A model generated the notes under the pieces. That model did no database searches. It was not told where the DNA came from and saw only the letters and a program-made list of their open reading frames with translations. Below are positions 35,375 to 48,780 of a DNA stretch of 64,000 nucleotides, in pieces. Source of the stretch: Phallusia fumigata (lineage: Eukaryota; Chordata; Ascidiacea; Phlebobranchia; Ascidiidae); contig QXVZ01025851.1 in NCBI GenBank assembly GCA_008931825.1, positions 62,001-126,000 of the forward strand, written 5' to 3'. The first letter of the stretch is position 1, and the number at the start of each line of letters is the position of its first letter. Position numbers and translations under genes: made by a program.

Positions 35375-38300
35375 ATGTTGCAACTGGTTGAAAACATTTT
35401 CTTTCTTCTTGCGTACAACCTTCTTTGGACGAACGCAGTACCAGGTAACATCAACAAATGCTTCTTTATTTCACAGAATCAACCATAATTTCAGTAACTT
35501 GTAAATATTTTGTCATTGTTGTGTTTTACCAATTTGGTATAGTTGACCAGAAACAGTGCAGGTAATTTAAAGGACAAAATTGATTTTAAACATCGTCTTA
35601 AGTGTTCCAAACGCAATATTCGGTATTTGTGTAGCAAAAAACCTAACCCACATCACTAAGTGTGTAGTGACTGCCTGCAGAAATACCTACGTAACAAAAT
35701 GTTTTGGGCCTGCACAGTGAAATAATGAACTACCAAACTGTCCGATTGCGCCAACCGTAGGAGTAGTAAACTTCAGGAAAAAGGAACTTTTAACAATCAT
35801 GACCAAGGAAATACCCGTTGTTTTCAGATAGATCTGTAGGTAGTTTAAACGCAGACAACGGGGGCAATAACACACGTTGTAAGTGCTGTAAACTGTATTT
35901 ACACAAATATGGTGTTGGTTTTAAGGTCGATGACGTAAATTTGGTTTTAATGGTGCTTTGTATGAAGAAAACAGTAATCCTCGGTTAGCTCAAAAGTGAA
36001 CTTGATTTTAGTTTCCATCAGCTGCATAGAAACAGCCACGAATCCTCCGTCTTCAGTTTTTACCGTCCGATGTCCCCCTAACTGCAGAACATACCAAACT
36101 ATATGGGGAAGCGGATTTTACACAGCTTCGTCGCAAATTTGTGCCGCTGCAATCCATGATGGAAAAATTACAAGTCAGTCAATAAAGTCACAAAATGTCT
36201 GCAATGCACTGGAGAAAAATATTTCCCCAATGTCCGGATTAAATGCAACTTTGTCTATGTTTTACATGTGTTAAGTAGTCACTGTGTTTACAAAGAGAGT
36301 TTATGTAGCTTACAATTTTTAAGTAATAACACCATTGCAACCATATTCTTTTTTAATAGACCAAGGTGGCATAGTAACAGTTGATATGGGTGGCAGTCAC
36401 TCTTACTATCTTGGTTCGACAAAGAACGGGATCACTAGCAACACTTACCCAAGATTTTATTCGTCTTCGTTCTCTTTCACTGGGCAAGGAGGTTAGTAAG
36501 ATTGCATTAACTTGTTTTTCGTACAATTTAATATCAGGTTTGGCAACCTTCGCTATACTGCAAACCAAAACCATCGACAGCAAGTTCTTGTGGACTGCAC
36601 CAGTTTTTGAATAAAATAGAACATAGGTACTTGCATTACCGAGCGTTGAGCGATTGTGAGGTAAAAACAAAGAATTGTGACAAAACAATTGTTCACGCAT
36701 GCGCACAGATAAAGTTTGGCACCGTGAATGGCGACTTTGCTCTCACCTAAAAAGTACCAATTTCAGTAGTTTTTTTAAAATAGGCAATTTGTAAACGGGC
36801 GGATTTGGCCCAAGGCTGTGACTTCCTGATTCCTGCATAAAATGTTTTCTTTTACATCAAAGAACATTATTAATGCAACCAAAGCTATGTTATTCATGGC
36901 TGAACTTCTGCTTAGCCAAATTTTCATGAGCCAATTGTTTGAAATACAAGACGGAAGAACGAATAAAATTCACCGTTTAAAAAGTTTGCTTTTCCGCCAT
37001 GAATCCCTGAGTAACGCTTTTTGTCGTGGTAGTTCTTGAACTTGCGTTCAATTTTCCTAGGGCGTCGCACAATAATTTCGTTTCGTAGCTGAACTGTTTT
37101 CGTGTCGATTAATACAACTCTGAAAAGCGTCTTTATAACATTCCTATTGCTAATATGCATCGAAAGAAAATCGCTTGAATAAAGAAAAAAATCAAACATT
37201 TCCAGAAACTTTTTAAGATTTGTATTAATTTCCGAACTTTATATTTTTCAGTAACTTGCAGTACCAAAGGGACAAGTTTAACCGGAAGAACTACAAACGT
37301 AATTTGTCCAGCGAACTGTGCTTCGGTGACAGATCATCTGTGGGGGACGTTGGTCTACACACGTGACTCATATATTTGTGCAGCAGCTATTCACGACGGA
37401 AAAATCACAAGTGAGAATATACAACCGTATGTCGCCTTTAAAGACCTTTTTTTAAGTTGTTAAAATGTTATTCCAGTTTTTCTCAACTTTTTCGGTTCTG
37501 GGATTATTTTTGCTTTAGTATAACCATTTAGGGACTGAATTAAAATAAAAAATAATGCAAAGAATGTATTTAAATTTAAATTAAATTTTAAGTAAAAAGC
37601 AGAATATATTTCATTATAGTTACAATGTATCACGTCGTTTAGAAAGGTGTCACTCATAAAAAAATGGGTTTGCATCAATAAACACAACTTTAATACTCAG
37701 CGTCAAATTCTTATCGTTGGTGAGTCGAAAGTCTAACTGATTTTTCCGAGGGAGACAAATCAATTTTTTAGATGCTGGAGGTACTGTGACCGTCTATCAC
37801 ATCAACGGGTTTAACTCGTACACGTCAAGCCGACAGAACGGAATCCTAAGCAAGTCTTACGGCTACTGGGAATCAGCTATGGCTTTTGAAGGTAGAAATC
37901 ATTAAACATTACTACGTCACGTTACCAGACTAGCGCAACCTAGCGACAACCTTTTTAAAGCAATTTTGACCGCTTGGTGGCCAGCAATAATCAACAGAGA
38001 TTTTTAATGTGTACTAATGTTTACTGTCAATGTTTAGAATTATGTGACAAGACTGGCTCCTCTGTTGTCACTTCTCTCTTCACCATGAGATGTCCAAACA
38101 ACTGCAAAAATCGTGGATCCTCAATTTGGGGAACCACCATCTACACTGACAACTCTGTTATATGCAAATCAGCTATTCATGACGGAAAAATTGACGGTGC
38201 GTATTTCCATCATCAGTTTAAAACTTTGTATTTAACAAGTAGTTCTTAACCTAGTGGTATTTACCCACATGTGGATGATAACAGGGTAACAGGTGGGTAA

Positions 38301-41300
38301 TTATCTGTTAGCTGAAAATATCACTGTTTTTTTTGATTGGATTTTGGTTAGTTGTGGGGTATAGAAATTTGGTCAGGATAGAAATAGGTAATGAGGGAAA
38401 AAGGTTAGAAACCACTGAATCAAATCACCCCCACATTCACTTAAACCTGTGGTTCACAAACATGTGCATGCGTCGTTTTAATTTTCCAAGGGCGCCGCAG
38501 GTAATCCCGTTACGTAGATAAACTGTTTTTGTATCAATAAAAGCAATTTTGCGAAAGACGTCGCATCTGAAAAGTTTGAGAAACACTGCCTTAAAAAACT
38601 ATTAAAGTACGGTAAAGATTTTTACATAAAAATCTAAACAAAACCAATACAGTTTGGTTACGGTTGTAAGTTTCAAAAAGTTACTTGTTTGTTGTTTCTT
38701 GCAGCGAACGGCGGAACATTTCAAATGTACAACCTCCAAGGAATGACGTCATACAGAGGCACAACACAAAATGACGTCACAAGCGAGTCTCACGGGCCGT
38801 CGGGGGGGTCGTTTACCTTCGAAAGTGAGTTAAACATAAACCTTTTTTAAGGATATTGTCCATAACTAGGATATTAATAGTGTTTATTAAGTTAGGGGGT
38901 ACAAACATATTTGGGCCCCCTAAAATTGAAATAATTTGTTGTGCATTAAATTTCATCAAATGCTCATTTAATACGACCCTTCGGGAGGGGCCTCCGTAGG
39001 TTTTCGACCCCGAATTAATATACCTGCTGGACCCCTGTCTAGTTGGCCCTGGGATAGTTTATCCAACAAAGCTGTATAAATTGATTTAAACTTACTGGAA
39101 CTTTTGGACAATTTTAGATTTTTAAAGTCCCCTGTGTGAAGTAATTCAAAAGTTAATGACATGCGGTCGCTTGTACCGAGCTTGCAAAAATCATCTTCTG
39201 TATGCAAAGTTTGCAAAAAGATTGAACATAACATCGTGGATAAAAAAAACTTTCAGATCTCTGTTTGAGAAAAGTCGGTTCTCTCTCGAGCGATTCAACA
39301 ATGATCTGTCCAGCTGGTTGCGCGAGTTACTCAGATAAATTGTATGGATCCCACATCTACACTGATACATCATATGTGTGTGCTGCTGCTATACATGATG
39401 GACAGATATCAGGTTGGTTGAGGAAATTGTAGTTGCAATAACTAGCTTTACTTGCTTTCCAAAAATGTTTAATAGGCCATAGAAACTGGCTTGGCGCAAA
39501 GTTTGTGCAGACAAACGTATAGTGAAATGTTTGCAATATAATGTATTCACCGCGTACAAGCTCTTTGGTAGTTTTGTTTTTAACGATTCTACTCTTCAAT
39601 TCTGTGTCTTCTGATGACAAAACAATTTTTTGTGCAAAATATTTAATTTGATAATCGCTTGGTTGAAAGAAAGTCAAGCGAGTTGAAAGAGTTGTTTTCA
39701 GATGCCGTTGGAGGTACAGTAACAGTTCACCAGTTTCAAGGTCAGTGTTATTACCTCTCTGCAATCCGGAACGACCTTGAAAGCGAAACACATGGGCCTA
39801 CCGATGCCTCGTTTGCCTTTTCTGGTAAGAAAACCGAAACTAGACTACTAGATTTTTTGGTAATGCTCGTTTATTGCAGAGAACTTGATTCTTAACACTC
39901 TTATTAGCGACTAGCTGACGTTCCAATAATAAGTTAAACAATAGAGTGTAATAGCAAATGTTCTAATGGCACAACACGGGTGCTGTGTTTGTAGGAGTAA
40001 AAATCTTTAAAATGTCGTTAATGTTTTAGATTTGGCAGCATGCCTGCAGACGGGAATCTCACAGACGTCAAACACATTCACAATAAATTGTCCAGTAGGT
40101 TGTCAGTATGTTTCCTGCCAACTTTGGGGGACTGGAACTTACGAAGCTAATTCCTTCATTTGCGCTGCAGCAATTCATAATGGAGAAATTTCTAGTAGGA
40201 AACTAATAAATTTAAATAATTTTCCCAATGCTTGTTGCTTTGCATTTCCAAATAGGTAAATCCCCCTATTTTACGGTTGATTGATTAAAAGTGACGTCAC
40301 TATTTTAGTGTAACGGGGATTTCCCGTATAAATGGATTGAAAGTTTTGCTAAACATCTGTAACCTACCTGGTGTACAAGGTTTTTACAGAAGAATTAAGA
40401 CTTTTCAGATCTGAGTTGCGTTTGCAGATGAAGGTGGCGCAGTTACTGGTTACAAAACGGATGGAAGGGATTCATACGATGGATCAACACAACATGGATT
40501 GACAAGCAAATCTTATGGCAACTCACAATCTTCATTTTACTTTCAAAGTAAGAAATACTAACTCCAACATAGTACACTATTTATTTGAATATTCCTTACT
40601 ATTAAGCTTTGCTTTACATGTAGTGGGTTTGACCCAGCGTTTTAGGAGTTTTGTAAATTAGTGAGAAAACAGAATGCAAAAATAAATTAAGCATGCTAAA
40701 ATAGATGTCTTAGATCAGTGATTCTCAGTGTGGCTTCCAGAACACCCCTGGAGGCATTTGGTATCATTTATGGGGTCACTGGAGAATAAATATTGTTCAC
40801 ACAAAAAAATAGATAATGTTTGCCAAGTAAAGTTTTTTTAATTTTCTCTATAAAGGAGGGCATTTTTGACTCAACTAGGTGTTTAGAGGGCGGTACAACA
40901 ATAAAGAGTAAAAAACACTGTCCTAAAGGTATTTAAACACAGAAAGCAAGCTTTCTATTATTCATACTCATTGCCTGATGCAGATCTTTGCCTGAAGCGC
41001 GCAGACAGTGAAAGTACATCAACATTTTCGGTGGATTGTCCAGCTGGGTGTGGAAACACTGTTGGTAGATTATGGGGAACAAGGATATATACTTCGGATT
41101 CTTATGTTTGTGCAGCTGCAATTCACTCAGGAATGATTACAAGTAGGTGGCAGTAAAATGGACTTGGTGCTAGGGATTCAATACAGTATCTTTTCTATTT
41201 GTTTGCTTTTAAAAAACCATTTATCATTTTGTTGAAAAAGTCAAGATTTGTAAGTGTTCCACAAATCTCACCGTTCTTTGACGTGGGTTTGAAGGTTTGT

Positions 41301-44300
41301 GGGTTTTAATTTTGTCTTGGTCTAGACCATTACTCAAGTAAAAAAACTGACAAAATTGCAATGGGGCAGGTAGACCAATGGAACATTATGAACGTTTTGT
41401 CTGATCTTAACAGCAAACTTCATGCTGATCCATGCTGATTTTTCGCTAAGATTGGGTATCCTACTGTAAACATCTCTAGTAATAAAAAAGCCAGTTTATA
41501 CCCAAACAAATTCCTTTTTTGTGTTTTTTTTTTAAATAAGCAGACATATTTAAAATAATAATTATTCCAATGGGTGCTAATACATATTTGGTGTTCGACA
41601 GATGCTGGTGGTCGAGTTAATGTTCACAAACAACCTGGAAGGCTGTCATACGAAGGAAGTGTTCAAAATGGGTTAACAAGTCAATCTTATGGACCATGGT
41701 CATCATCATTTGTGCTAAAAGGTTAAAGTTTTAGAGTTTTTATTGTGAATCTTAATAACAGTTAAAATCAGTAGGCCACTATTTTACAGGGTTTTGTGTG
41801 CATTTTTAGATCTTTGCACGAAACGTGGAGATTCCGAGTCAGGTCCAAGTTTTGAGGTAAATTGTCCGACGGGCTGCAGTTTGGTGACGGACAGGTTGTG
41901 GGGAACTGGAGTTTTTTCTGCTGACTCATATGTTTGTGCTGCGGCAATCCATGATGGCACAATTAATGGTATGCCTGTGACGTTATTTGTTTGATGGTGT
42001 GAATGACAACATTCTTGGCAACAGCAGATCTGGTAATAATACATTACTTGGACATATTTTTTACAGATGAGGGCGGTAGAGTGACTGTGTATATTGTCGA
42101 TGGAAGAACGTCGTACACCGGAAGCACTAAGAACGGTGTAACTAGTAGAGGCTTCTCTGAATGGGCAAGTTCATTTGTTTTGACAGGTAAATTGATACCT
42201 TATGTCTGTATAAAGGTGGGTATGACAAAAGTTTTGACTACAAACTGGTTAAAAGTTGCTATTTTGAGTGAACAATTTAGTTTTTACAAACTGTTAATGT
42301 GACAGAATATTTAAACCTAAGTGGTTGTGGCAAAAATACCTGATTAAAATAGTTGTTTGATTTAACTTTCGGACATAGGTGCATTACAATGTGTAATAGA
42401 TGCAACAAGACTGTTGTATGTAGTAGACATCTTTTCAAACAAAACACTATATTTGTCAAAAGTAGCATGCAAGTTCTTTCCAAAAGTATATTTATCTGTT
42501 CACAAATATTTTCAGATCCTGCAAATTGTAAAGAGACAGCTGAGGACATAGAAATTGAATCGACCATTACATGTCCTCGTGGTTGTCAACATTTCAGCAG
42601 GGTTTGGGGAACAGGAATTTATACTGATGACTCGTATGTGTGTGCAGCTGCAATACATGATGGAAGATTAACCGGTATGAAAGTAGGCCGAGTAACTCAC
42701 CAAAATTTTAATTGCCATTTAGAGCACTTTTGAAGGAAAGGTTGAGATCTTGATCATGTTTCATTTTAATAAATTGTGAAAAAATTCATTGTTCAGAAAA
42801 TTTGTTTTTGTCAAAAACAATTCCCTGAGGTAAATTCTGTCCATATTTACAGAATCTGGGGGTGTTGTAACTTTCTACATAAAGCCTGGTGAACAGTCGT
42901 ATGAAGGCAGTCAGCAAAATGGAATCTTGTCTCGAAACTATGGTGCATGGGAGCGTTCATTTGGTTTTGAAGGTAGGTAACAAAATCTGCTTAAAACATG
43001 TTAATTAACATAACATTATGCATGTTATCATACAGGTGTTCAACAATGTATGAGTATTTATAGGTCCCATTTCATGAAGGGGACAAATATTTTTTCTGTC
43101 TAACACAGTTCACCCATTGGTTGACCCACAGGCCCTGAAAATTTGAATTTTTTAAAAACTTTAATACATCTTTGTTATAATTTCTTTAAATGTACAAATG
43201 TGATGTATGGGTATCTGAAGTTGTACAACCCAATTCACCCAATGGTTGCCCCACGGGACTTGGAAATGTAAAAATTTATTACGTTTTGCAGATTTTTGCT
43301 CCAAAAAAGCAGATGATTTTACTGATCCAGTTTTCACAATTGAATGTTCATTTCAATGTCGAAATTCTCCACACAACGTCTGGGGAAGTAAAGTCTACAC
43401 AAGCCACTCAAGTATTTGTGCTGCAGCAATACACGGAGGATTTGTATCCGGTAAGTTTGAACTGTTATATGTTTAAGACATGGGTCGGCAACCCCTGGAA
43501 TGAGGTGATTATTCAGACATGTGAAGTAATTTATTTATATTTCAACACATTTTTGAGGTAAGTTGAGCAACCCCTTCATTGTTTGGTGCAGTGTAACTGC
43601 AGCAATATGCTACAGAGAATGACATCATCAACATGACATAAGTTGTCATTAACAATTTAAAATTTGTAAATTGGCACACTGCATTCAAAAGCATGCCAAC
43701 CCATGGCGTAAGACATATAAAAAACACATTTACATTGTTTCAAAGCAAAATAGTCTTCAAATATATACACTTTTAAGACTTTTAAGGCAAATATTACAAT
43801 GATTTGTAGGCACTGGTGGTGGTATAACAGTTTACAAATCTGGATCACGGAATAACTTTATCGGCAGCATAAGAAATGGAATCACGAGTTTATCATTTGG
43901 TTATTACAGGACAACTTTTGAATTTACTGGTAAGCGGTAAACGAAAACATTTTAAGGTTCATCTGAACATCCACCTTAGCACAACTAATCAAACAGAAAA
44001 GTATTTCTAACGAAACAAATAGAACTAAAATCATGACAAGACTTTTTATGTGTGAGATACTGACCTCTTTTGATTTTATCATGCTATACTTGTTCCCTGG
44101 TTTTGCAGATTCTTGCAAAATCAAGGCTGACAGTACGACTTTGTCACAATTTGATGTTGACTGTCGGCCAGGTTGCCAAAATGTGGCATCTCACTTGTGG
44201 GGAAGCACCTTGTATACTGACAATTCATTTGTTTGTGCTGCTGCAATCCATTATGGAACAATTACTAGTATGTCAAGTACACTAATAAATGAACACAAAG

Positions 44301-47300
44301 ATTTCTTTTTGAAATTAATCTTATAACTATTATGGGTTTTGTTTATTTTAATGATATTTCTTTCACCCAACTTGAAAAATCTTTAAAATGTAAAACAAAA
44401 AAAACAATTGCTTGCTAGTTACTTTTTACACTTTAGGAACTACAACAAATGTTTGTTTTTAGATTCTGGTGGCAAGGTCACAGTTTACAAATCAGCGGGA
44501 ATGTCATCATACCGAGCTAGTTATAAAAACGGATTGTCAAGTAAAGCCCACGGACCTTGGACTGGATCAATTGGATTTGAAAGTAAAACAAAATTTTGAA
44601 AATGCTACTTTTTGGGTTGTTTTATTGTGAAGTAGCAAAGCACAATTGTTAAACTTTGTACTTTGAAAATTACCTTTAAATTGCGGAAATCAATTATTAA
44701 AGGTTTAGTATATGGCAACATTTTGTACCAAGTGCCTTAACAACTAAATGCCATTTTTCAACAAACTTTTTTTCATAGACTTGTGCCACAAAACAGCTTT
44801 ACAAGTTTTTACAAATGAACTGAGAATAACATGTCCGCCCGGCTGCATGACATCATCAGCTCCATTGTATGGAACTAATTTTTACAGCGGCGATTCAAGT
44901 ATTTGTAAAGCTGCAATACATGATGGAGCAATAACTGGTATGGCGATGAGTAGTTTGATTTTGTCAAATGCTTTGAGGTCCATGTTTTTTCCATTTTGTC
45001 AACATAGCTGTAAATGTGCAATGCTCCAAAACTTCTAGGTCTCCGTTTGGCCAAAAACTAAGCATCATATATTTAGGCTTTACTGAGTATGACTGAGGTA
45101 ATGTTACATCACACATTTATTTGTCGGGTTTTTATTCACTAAAACTAAAATGAAAGTTGGATGATTGTAACTATAACTGCAATAATGTACAAGCAGTCTG
45201 GCAGTTATGTTTTCGATCATAAAATTTTCCTGCTTTTGGAGGAGTACATTTGCACAATGAAACTTACAAAGTGATTGATGAATCTCATGTCATCACTTTA
45301 TTATGAGACATTAGTAGACTTGTCTATGCATAAAGCATTCCTTTTGTGTGTGGTGGCACATTACTTTTGAAATTTCCCAAAAGCACCGGAGTAATGGGTA
45401 TTGAGCATGGCTTGTTGTGCCCTATCTATTCCCGATGCTATTAGTGTGTTAAATCCAGTGACTGCAAACCATTATGGTTATGTTCTGCCAAATGTCGCAC
45501 TGTTGCATTGAATTGTACAGCAATAATACCCGAATCTTTTCTTCAAATATTAAACTTTTTAACTCTTAATCAGAATTATTACTGTTGCAGTTCTTTGCTA
45601 TATTGCATGTCTGCAGTTAGATTTGGTTTGGCTGACATAAGTATTATTAAGAAAACAATGTGCGTCATACCAATTTTGTTTTTAGCCAGTGGAGGTGATG
45701 TTTTAGTTCGAATTGAAGCGGGAATGGAAAATTATGAGGGATCAACACGACATGGAGTGACTAGTAGCAATAAAGCTCTATTTCCCAAAACTTTTATTTT
45801 AGGAGGTAAGAGTGTACTCATTTACCTAACAGTGTTTTTGTCATTTAGTATGCAATGCAACAAGTGTTTGACCGTAATTAGTATACAATATTGCTTTGTG
45901 GTGGAATTTGATGGTAATGCTACAAAATATTTTGTCAGATCATTGTAAGAAAACCGGTGCATCCATTCACCGAGCTTCGTCAACATTTTTCTGTCCTCCT
46001 CGATGTAACGAAAATGCACACTCAGTTTGGGGGACTATTTACTATTCGTCCGACTCCAATATCTGTGCAGCTGCAATTCATAGCGGCGTTATTACAGCAG
46101 GTAAGTAAAGTGACATAATGTTTAACTTTTTAAAATATCTTCTCACTTGATGTCAAACACAAGACAAATTTGCTACATGCTTGTTTGGACAACTTTGTAT
46201 TGTTTAATGTTTTGACAAATAGTCAATCAACACATGGTGACAATATATGGCATATATCTGTAGGATTTTAAATGCTGGAGCTGTTGATGGGTTCACTTGT
46301 CACCATGCTTGTATGACAAACGCATTGATAATAACCATAATAACAAAGACCTGAATATTTGCTAAATTATTTCAAAATATGTTTTTTTACAGTATCTGGT
46401 GGAAAGGTGACAGTTTTTACAACAATTGGACTGGACTCGTATGAAGGAAGTTACAAAAACAGGATTAATTCAAAGTCTAAAACTTCTTGGAGACAAAGTT
46501 TTACATTTGAAAGTAAAGAAAGAAATTTACAAGTTATGTTATTTTCTTTGTAACCAACAAAAGGTCAATTTGGTTTTTCCTTTGTCAGGCAGCTTTTTAG
46601 TAGCAATCAATTTAAAAATGTTGGGTTGGTTCTGTTTGGCTTATAAACATCTAGGTCTCTAAACATAAAAATATATTGCCTAAGTCTTCCAAGAAGTTGC
46701 AAGGGCAAATGATTGCAACCAGGGTTTACAAAGCTGAGCCACAGCCCTAGCACTGCATACCTGAGCATCCCTATTTTAAATGTTTGGAAACATTTAATAC
46801 TTTTTACAAGTTTCGTCACACAACGTGCCTCTCCGAAATGCTATGTAAATATACCTGTTGTATAATAGCTCATGCATGCATGGCCAATCACCAAATTATT
46901 AAATTCAGATGCTTAATGCTTAACCTAACGGTCCCAACCTTTTTTGATGCATTTCCTCTTCGCTTATTTTGGAACTTTTTATTCCTCGCCAACTAGACAA
47001 GAAGTGGTGTAAAGTATATTAAAGGTTAGGTCACCCAGAAAGGAATACTGCACTTATCATGAATACTTTACTATAAAGTGGAGTTCTCCCAGGGTAGAGC
47101 CACTGGTTTTACCGATTACTGGCAATTTAAGCCTATCCCTAATTACCACATTACCTTTCTTGTAGATATATGCCACCAAACTGGTTCATTAATCACAACA
47201 CATGGAAAGCACATTATTCCATGTCCCAGCGGTTGTGGAAACACTGGTGTAGTGATCGGAACTGATGTGTACAAACAATCATCACAGATTTGTGCAGCTG

Positions 47301-48780
47301 CTATACATGATGGAAGAATATCAAGTAGGAATGTGCTTTGTTTAGTATAACTTAAAACTCAAGGGCTATGTTTGCCAGAGAACTTGAATGTTGTGAAAAT
47401 GTTTTACTGCTTTCAACAACAAAACCTGCCCATTTATTCAAGCTTGGTTGCAAAATTCGATGGATTTCCTAGCAACTTGTCTTCATAATGCCAGTACTTG
47501 TGTGCCATTCCTGATGATGACAACAGCATTTGTCAAAACAGATAAAATGAAACTATTGAAAATTGTGAATTGTGTATGTAGGCTTTTCTTACTGTCCCAA
47601 AAACATGTAAGCCCTGTCCATGATTTATTCTACTGGTTTTATCAGATTTATTTATCTGCACAGCGGAGATGAATACTGGTTTCAGTGTTTTTACATCTCT
47701 TGATGTACCTTCATTATTTCATGCAACAAACTTGAAAGTTCCGTTGCAGATTCTGGTGGACTGGTCGCTGTTTACAAAGCAAGTTTTATGACCGGGTTTC
47801 AATCCAGCACCCAACATGGAATAACATCGTCCAGCAGCAACGCAAGATCAAAAACTATTTTGTTTTCTGGTTTGTGCTATTTCTTTTCATGTTTATCTAG
47901 AATGGTGAGGAATTCATCAGTTTAGGTTAAGCTTCCAATGATTCTGATGTCAAGATTGTTGCTTTCTTTTATTCTTGCTGTTTTTTTAATTGCAACACAA
48001 ACAATTTCACTTATATGAGGTACTCTAGTAATGGGTCCATCATCAAGCGGCCTGTCTTATTGCAGTTACTTTAAAGCTTTTTATTTTGATCGAATTCCAC
48101 TGATTTGGAGTAATGCTGCTTAGTTGTGTGCTAAGGGAAACACAAGTGACTGAGACAGGATTAAAACCTGCAACCTTGTGAGCACAAGGCATTCATACTA
48201 ACCTCCTGCTGATGTAAAACCTATACTATTACAAGAATGTAATATCGAGCACCTGCTTCCATTGGCAGATTCATTTAATCTGTGTAATACCTTGACTTAT
48301 AATAACCGACAAGCATTGTGTTTATTTTCCAGACACTTGCAAGAAAACTGGTGACGGAACACATGCGACCACCTTTAGTATTATGTGCATCCCAGGGTGT
48401 ATTAGGGAGGGGATCAAACTTTGGGGAACCGGAAACTACACAGACGATTCCAATATTTGTGTGGCTGCAATACACGATGGAAAGATTACCAGTAAGTTAA
48501 TTACTAACTGTGTACGAGAGAAATGCTCAGTGTGATGGATTTTGAGTTAGACATTACCAGTGAACAAATTATATTTCTGATTTTGAAAAAAATGAAGATT
48601 GCTGAATGTATATACAAACTTCCAGTGAACAATGATCGGTCATTTTAATCTTTAGATTCTATTGGTGGACTGGTGGAGGTCCAAAAGGGGCCAGGAATGT
48701 CAAGTTACCCCGGTTCAACACAAAACGGGGTCGAAAGTTTCACCTTTGAGAAATGGCATCGCTCTATGACATTTATTTAG
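35375..48780 (+). CDS. Secreted protein made of 14 tandem LCCL domains (1334 aa)
   Basis: Exon 1, 35375-35444, encodes a signal peptide (hydrophobic core IFFLLAYNLLW). Fourteen exon pairs follow; in each, exon A carries the four-Cys half (..C..CPxGC..WGT.IY..S.ICAAAIHDG) and exon B the GG.VTVY..SY.GS..NG half. Pairs: 36012-36173/36360-36491; 37252-37410/37772-37891; 38038-38196/38705-38824; 39257-39412/39702-39824; 40030-40194/40428-40547; 40984-41142/41602-41721; 41810-41968/42067-42186; 42516-42674/42853-42972; 43292-43450/43810-43929; 44109-44267/44463-44582; 44779-44937/45686-45805; 45939-46100/46393-46512; 47166-47324/47750-47869; 48333-48491/48656-48780 (TAG). All 28 introns are phase 1; the coding sum is 4005 nt. 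LCCL modules occur in cochlin, Limulus factor C and CRISPLD proteins, where LPS binding or matrix roles are known for some. There is no other domain and no membrane anchor. Function unknown. Confidence 0.93.
37030..37180 (-). repeat. hAT-like dispersed repeat, intron after LCCL B1
   Basis: Reverse-orientation copy of the 7370/12285 family: 'gggcgtcgcacaataatttc' and 'gtgtcgattaatacaactct'. Intronic, with no coding content. Confidence 0.5.
38237..38417. mobile_element. Non-autonomous hAT-like element, intron of LCCL domain 3
   Basis: Left end near 'gtagttcttaacc' and right end 'ggttagaaaccactg' are inverted repeats. The left boundary is uncertain by a few bases. A second hAT element follows within 30 bases. 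Confidence 0.5.
38447..38588. mobile_element. Non-autonomous hAT element, intron of LCCL domain 3
   Basis: 142 bp, ends CTGTGGTTCACAAAC and GTTTGAGAAACACTG. Flanking octamers 'acttaaac' and 'ccttaaaa' agree at 6 of 8. The interior matches the family at 7370, 12285 and 37030, which identifies those as hAT-derived. Confidence 0.65.
40716..40920. mobile_element. Non-autonomous hAT-like element, intron between LCCL domains 5 and 6
   Basis: Starts CAGTGATTCTCAG and ends AAAAAACACTG, inverted repeats of the hAT type. Flanks 'tcttagat' and 'tcctaaag' agree at 5 of 8. 205 bp, no coding content. Confidence 0.5.
41270..41420 (+). repeat. Diverged SINE, intron of LCCL domain 6
   Basis: Contains 'ggtttgtgggttttaatttt' (decayed B box) and 'gcaatggggcaggtagacc', matching the SINE family body. 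More diverged than the copies in the SLC6 array, so older. Confidence 0.5.
43478..43706. mobile_element. MITE with inverted ends, intron of LCCL domain 9
   Basis: Left end 'catgggtcggcaacc' and right end 'gcatgccaacccatg' are inverted repeats, resembling hAT MITEs with a GGGTCGGCAACC terminus. The interior is AT-rich and non-coding. Confidence 0.45.
48050..48215 (-). repeat. Diverged SINE, intron between LCCL domains 13 and 14
   Basis: On the minus strand it reads 'ggttgcaggttttaatcctg' (B box) followed by the family body ending at 'actgcaataagacag'. Intronic. Confidence 0.6.
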
